Origin: CAYMRL01 sp964473205
Lineage (GTDB): Bacteria > Deinococcota > Deinococci > Deinococcales > Trueperaceae
DNA: 64,000 bases
Assembly (NCBI GenBank): GCA_964473205.1
Contig: CAYYOK010000001.1
Location: 62,001 to 126,000 of the forward strand
Direction of reading: 5' to 3'
Positions 61,004 through 64,000 of the stretch are shown here, one piece after another. The translations under genes and the position numbers were made by a program. Within the stretch, counting starts at the first letter, position 1; the number at the start of each line of letters is the position of its first letter. The notes beneath the pieces were generated by a model, which was not told where the DNA came from, made no database searches, and was given only the letters and a program-made list of their open reading frames with translations.

Positions 61004-61513
61004 ATGACTACGCGTCGACTCGCACGGCACAGGATCCTCGCCTGGCTCAACGACTGGCTGCTGATCCTGATGCTCCCGGCTCTGATCGTGCCGGTCGGGT
61101 GGCTGCTGACGCGGATGGGGATCGACCTGGGCGCGCGCGGCGCCAACCTGTTCGGCTTCCTCGCGCTGGTCGGGCCCGTGACCTTATGGCTGGCCTGGCG
61201 CGAGGCGGCGCCGCGGGCGGCCACGCCCGGCAAGCGGCGCCAGGGGCTGCGCGTCGTCGAAGCTGCCACCGGCGAGCCTGCCGGCTTCGGCCGGACGCTA
61301 CTGCGCAACGTGTTGAAGGTCGCGGTCCCGTGGCAGCTCGGGCATCAGGTCGCGTTCGGCTTCGCAACGCTTGGAGACGGGACCATCGGTCCGGGACTTA
61401 TCGCCGTCAGCGTCGCGTGCTACGCCATCATGGGCGTCTACCTGGCGGGGCTGTTCGTCGGAGAGGGGCGGACCGCGTACGACCGTTTGAGCGGCACGCG
61501 GGTGACTAGGTGA
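61004..61513 (+). CDS. RDD-family membrane protein
   Basis: 169 residues with three to four membrane helices (about 17-37, 47-64, 105-125, 132-150). The family pattern appears as a Asp in the first helix (AWLNDWLLIL), a TPGKRRQGLRVV loop near 74-85, and the terminal AYDRLSGTRV, all expected of RDD proteins. The function of the family is poorly defined (some act in transport or ion tolerance). It starts with ATG 61004; the 3' end overlaps the remnant VapC gene by eight bases. Confidence 0.78.
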   Translation: MTTRRLARHRILAWLNDWLLILMLPALIVPVGWLLTRMGIDLGARGANLFGFLALVGPVTLWLAWREAAPRAATPGKRRQGLRVVEAATGEPAGFGRTLLRNVLKVAVPWQLGHQVAFGFATLGDGTIGPGLIAVSVACYAIMGVYLAGLFVGEGRTAYDRLSGTRVTR

Positions 61514-61871
61514 CGACGAACGGCGGCTCCAGGTCTTCGAACATGGGGAAGTGGCGAACGTTCAGTGTAGCGAGCGTCAGCCCCATGACGCCGACCGTAC
61601 CGGCGATCAGGTAGTCGGCGATGCCGATTCCTGGATGGCTGCGCCCGTAACGCCGCATCAGCTCGCCAGCGCGCAGTGCGACCAGCTCGGTGACCGGCTG
61701 GGCGCGCAGCGAGGCGAGCAAGGCCCAGACCTCGCGCCTCTCGGGAGAACGCATCCCGCCCGTGATCTCCGCTACCGATACGACGCTGATGGCGAGCGGG
61801 CTTTCCCTGCGAGCCTGACCGAGCCAGTCGCGCGCCCCTTCCGCCGCTGACGGAACCAGGCCGTCATCCCA
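61506..61871 (-). pseudogene. VapC-like PIN toxin gene lacking its 5' end
   Basis: The minus-strand frame from 61871 to the stop at 61506 translates as a PIN-domain protein from its second helix on: ARDWLGQ, LAISVVSVAEITGGMRSPERR, GIGIADYLIAGTVGVMGLTLATLNVRHF. The catalytic Glu of AEI and the last acidic site ADYLIA are kept. The N-terminal strand with the invariant DTS motif is missing: a TAA at 61872-61874 closes the frame and the TetR promoter lies just beyond. An internal ATG at 61754 would give only 82 residues. No VapB antitoxin gene is seen. It is a decayed gene. Confidence 0.65.
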
Positions 61872-61875
61872 TTAC

Positions 61876-61899
61876 GGAACACTCGTTCCAGAACATGTT
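61876..61899 (+). promoter_or_regulatory. clustered GAAC/GTTC inverted repeats before the TetR gene
   Basis: GGAAC-actc-GTTCC (61876-61889) overlaps GTTC-ca-GAAC (61885-61894) and AACATGTT (61892-61899). The cluster ends in a TACGCT element (61899-61904), eight bases before the ATG at 61913. It is a likely TetR autoregulatory operator. Confidence 0.6.
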
Positions 61900-61912
61900 A
61901 CGCTCGTGAAAG

Positions 61913-62500
61913 ATGGCACGACCCCGCGCTTTCGATCACGACCGGGTCGTCGGGCTGGCCGCAGAGCTCTTCTTGCTGCACGGCTTCGAGGGCACCTCGA
62001 TGCGCGACCTGATCGCGCGCACGGGGCTGTCGAGCTCGAGCATCTACGCGGCGTTCGGCGGCAAGCACGGGCTCTACCTGGCGGCGCTCAAGCACGCGGG
62101 CGCACAGGAGCGAGCCCAGGTCGAGGCGGCGCTCGCCGGCCCCGGCGGTGTCGTCGGAGGGCTCAGGGCTCTCTACGGGTACCTGATCGAGAGACTGCTC
62201 AGCGGTGCCGACAGGTCGGTCTCCCTGAGCGCGCGCGCCGCTCTGGAGTCCTCTGATGCCGATCCCGACGTGATGGCCCATCTCAAGGCCCACGTCGACG
62301 ACCTCTGCGAGCTCTTGGCGGCGCACCTGGAGGAGGCTCAGCGTGCCGGCGAGCTGCGTCTGCGTCAGCAGCCCCGCGATCTCGCCCTGTTCCTGCTGCT
62401 CTCGGCGTTCAACCTGACCTTCGCCATCAAGCTCACACGCGACAAGGACTCCTTGGAAGCCTTCGGGGCGGCCGCGCTCAGCACCATCGAGGACGGCTGA
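61913..62500 (+). CDS. TetR-family regulator
   Basis: 195 residues. The HTH domain reads DHDRVVGLAAELFLLHGFEGTSMRDLIARTGLSSSSIYAAFGGKHGLYLAALKH (8-62), with the SSSSIYAAFGGK recognition helix and turn of the AcrR/TetR_N type. The C-terminal 130 residues are helical, and the SVSLSARAALESS segment lies near the ligand pocket region. It is 36 bases before the MMPL-family transporter gene in the same direction, so it probably controls that transporter and itself. Confidence 0.88.
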   Translation: MARPRAFDHDRVVGLAAELFLLHGFEGTSMRDLIARTGLSSSSIYAAFGGKHGLYLAALKHAGAQERAQVEAALAGPGGVVGGLRALYGYLIERLLSGADRSVSLSARAALESSDADPDVMAHLKAHVDDLCELLAAHLEEAQRAGELRLRQQPRDLALFLLLSAFNLTFAIKLTRDKDSLEAFGAAALSTIEDG

Positions 62501-62536
62501 GCCGTGCGCGGACCTCGACAGGCGGAACGGCACTAG

Positions 62537-64000
62537 ATGCGCAGACTCGCAACACTCACCACCTCCCATCCCAGGCTGTTCATCGCCGTCTTCACGGCGC
62601 TGACCCTACTGGCGGCCGTCGGCATACCGCGGGTCGGCATCAACGCCACGGTCGCCGCGATGTACCCGGACGAGTCGGCTCATTCGGGGACGCAGACGCT
62701 GGTCGAGGAGACGTTCGGCGCCGGGCAGCTGCTGATCGTGCTGCTCGAGGGCGAGGTCTACACCCCCGCGGCCATGACCGCGCTGCGGGCGCTGACGTCC
62801 GAGCTGGCGACGATCGATGGCGTGAAGCGCGTGACCAGCGTCGCCAACGCCCAGCGCATGGAGGACGACGACGGCTTCCTCCTGATCACCGACCTCCTGC
62901 CGGTGGCCGGCTCCATCACCGCGGAGCAGGTGCAGGCGGCCAGGGCCTACCTCGAGACGGCGCGCATGTACCAGGGCGGCGTGCTGGTAGCGGGCGACGG
63001 GTCCTCGGCCAACCTCGTGATCGAGGTCGATCCTAACGGCGACTCCGATCAGGTAGTGGCGGCTGCGCGCAGCGCGGTCGATGCGCACTGGCTGGCGTCG
63101 GGAGCGGGCGCTGCCTACCTGGTCGGCAGCCCGGTGGTCAACACGGCCATGCGCGGCACCCTCGAGCGCGAGATGCCGCTGCTGGGTGCGATCGCCGCCC
63201 TGCTCCTCCTGGTCATGCTGTACCTGAACTTCCGCAGCCTGCGCGGGGCGCTGCTGCCGGTCCTGACGGTCTCGGTCGGTCTGGTGTGGGCGTTCGGCGT
63301 GCTGGGCTGGCTCGGCGGCTCGTTCACGACGATGACGTCGATAGCGCCGGTGGCGATCCTGGCAGTCGGCAGCTCGTTCTCGCTGCACCTGCTCGGCCGT
63401 TACAGCGTCGAGCTGGCGCACGGCGCCGAGAAGCTGGCCGCGATCCGCACGGCCGTGACCGAGACAGGCCTGGGCGTGCTGATCTCCGGCATGGCGATCT
63501 CGGCCGCCATGCTGACCTTCACGCTCTCCAGCATGCCGGCCGTGCGCGCGCTGGGCATGCTCGTGGCGGGCGGCGTGCTGGCCTCGCTGCTGGCATCGTT
63601 GCTCCTCCTGCCGGCCGTGTTGTGCCTGCTCAAGCCGCCCAAGCGCGTCACCGATCCCGAGGCTCCCGGCGCGATCGGGGGCCTGCTCAAGCGGTTGGGA
63701 GTCGTAGTGGACCGCCAGCGCTGGCCGATCCTGCTGAGCAGCCTGGCGCTGGCGGCGCTGGCCGTCATCGGCGTGCTGCGCATCGAGGCGAACACCGCCG
63801 TGCTCGACTACTTCCGCGCCGACTCGCCCATCCGCCAGGACTACACGCGCGTCGAGCGGGCGTTCGGCGGCTCGAGCCAGGTGCAGCTGGTCGTGACCGG
63901 CGACCTCGGTGACCCGGCGGCGATCAGGGCGATGGCGAGGTTCCAGGAGCGGGTCGCCGAGCTGCCGGGCGCCGGACCGACGAGCTCGATCGCCACGGTC
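62537..64000 (+). CDS. MMPL/RND-superfamily transporter (cut by right window edge)
   Basis: 488 residues are visible and the frame is open to the window edge. Helix 1 (about 14-31) is followed by an extracytoplasmic domain of about 170 residues, then a group of five to six helices (near 210-370, LLGAIAALLLLVMLYLNFRSLRGALL and onward), a cytoplasmic loop, another helix (near 395-415) and the beginning of the second extracytoplasmic domain. This is the RND pattern of MMPL/HpnN-like lipid or small-molecule exporters, about half of a protein of some 750-1000 residues. It follows the TetR gene and is likely under its control. Confidence 0.85.
   Translation, partial: MRRLATLTTSHPRLFIAVFTALTLLAAVGIPRVGINATVAAMYPDESAHSGTQTLVEETFGAGQLLIVLLEGEVYTPAAMTALRALTSELATIDGVKRVTSVANAQRMEDDDGFLLITDLLPVAGSITAEQVQAARAYLETARMYQGGVLVAGDGSSANLVIEVDPNGDSDQVVAAARSAVDAHWLASGAGAAYLVGSPVVNTAMRGTLEREMPLLGAIAALLLLVMLYLNFRSLRGALLPVLTVSVGLVWAFGVLGWLGGSFTTMTSIAPVAILAVGSSFSLHLLGRYSVELAHGAEKLAAIRTAVTETGLGVLISGMAISAAMLTFTLSSMPAVRALGMLVAGGVLASLLASLLLLPAVLCLLKPPKRVTDPEAPGAIGGLLKRLGVVVDRQRWPILLSSLALAALAVIGVLRIEANTAVLDYFRADSPIRQDYTRVERAFGGSSQVQLVVTGDLGDPAAIRAMARFQERVAELPGAGPTSSIATV

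Overview
The window is 64 kb of uniformly GC-rich bacterial chromosome with tightly packed genes, frequent 4-nt ATGA/GTGA overlaps, and many genes whose only promoter signal is a -10 hexamer (TANNNT) 5-8 nt before the start codon. That leaderless architecture, a LysW-like carrier protein, a Gre-family factor, a cysteine-cluster ferrochelatase and an outer-membrane-type protein together suggest a member of the Deinococcota (perhaps the Truepera lineage). This placement is inferred from gene content and was not tested phylogenetically. I saw no rRNA, tRNA, CRISPR array, prophage or intact insertion sequence.

Layout. 1-7.9 kb: end of a cytochrome c, then an iron/heme block (siderophore-interacting protein, ferric-siderophore ABC importer, a Gfo/Idh/MocA oxidoreductase, ferrochelatase). 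7.9-11.3 kb: a membrane disulfide-relay fusion protein, a flavodoxin, a DinB protein and a GNAT acetyltransferase. 11.3-17.0 kb (minus): an envelope cluster with an M23 peptidase, three paralogous lipoproteins, a nitronate monooxygenase-like enzyme, a small outer-membrane protein and the LysW-like protein. 17.1-25.1 kb: an AAA ATPase remnant, a NarL-type two-component system split by an opposing diheme cytochrome gene, an ABC-2 export system, a RelE/RHH toxin-antitoxin pair and a MerR regulator.

25.2-34.1 kb: an AddAB-like helicase/nuclease pair, a DUF2726 protein, two DinB-type proteins, a DUF4180 protein, RidA and an EcsC-like protein. 34.1-42.7 kb (minus): a seven-gene operon for import and hydrolysis of an amino-sugar oligosaccharide (binding protein, two permeases, GH3 NagZ-like, GH18, ROK repressor, LacI-type sensor domain without HTH). 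Its promoter is a near-consensus sigma-70 promoter with a palindrome at the start site. 42.7-52.8 kb: metabolic and repair genes (SDR, DUF1684, Ada, VOC, YczE-like, Gre-like, DSD1-like PLP enzyme, fRMsr, alcohol dehydrogenase, HD-GYP, MFS). 52.8-64 kb: a TetR-controlled heterodimeric ABC exporter, a prolyl oligopeptidase/succinate-semialdehyde dehydrogenase pair, an RDD protein, a truncated VapC, and a TetR regulator with a partial MMPL/RND transporter.

The clearest functional units are the iron importer with SIP, the oligosaccharide operon with its own repressor, and the TetR/ABC exporter. The observations I find most interesting are the MalF-like permease with about four extra membrane segments inserted, the HTH-less LacI sensor coupled to a ROK repressor, the LysW-like protein without the EDWGE tail, the Gre factor lacking the catalytic tip motif, and promoters in which the operator fills the -35/-10 spacer.
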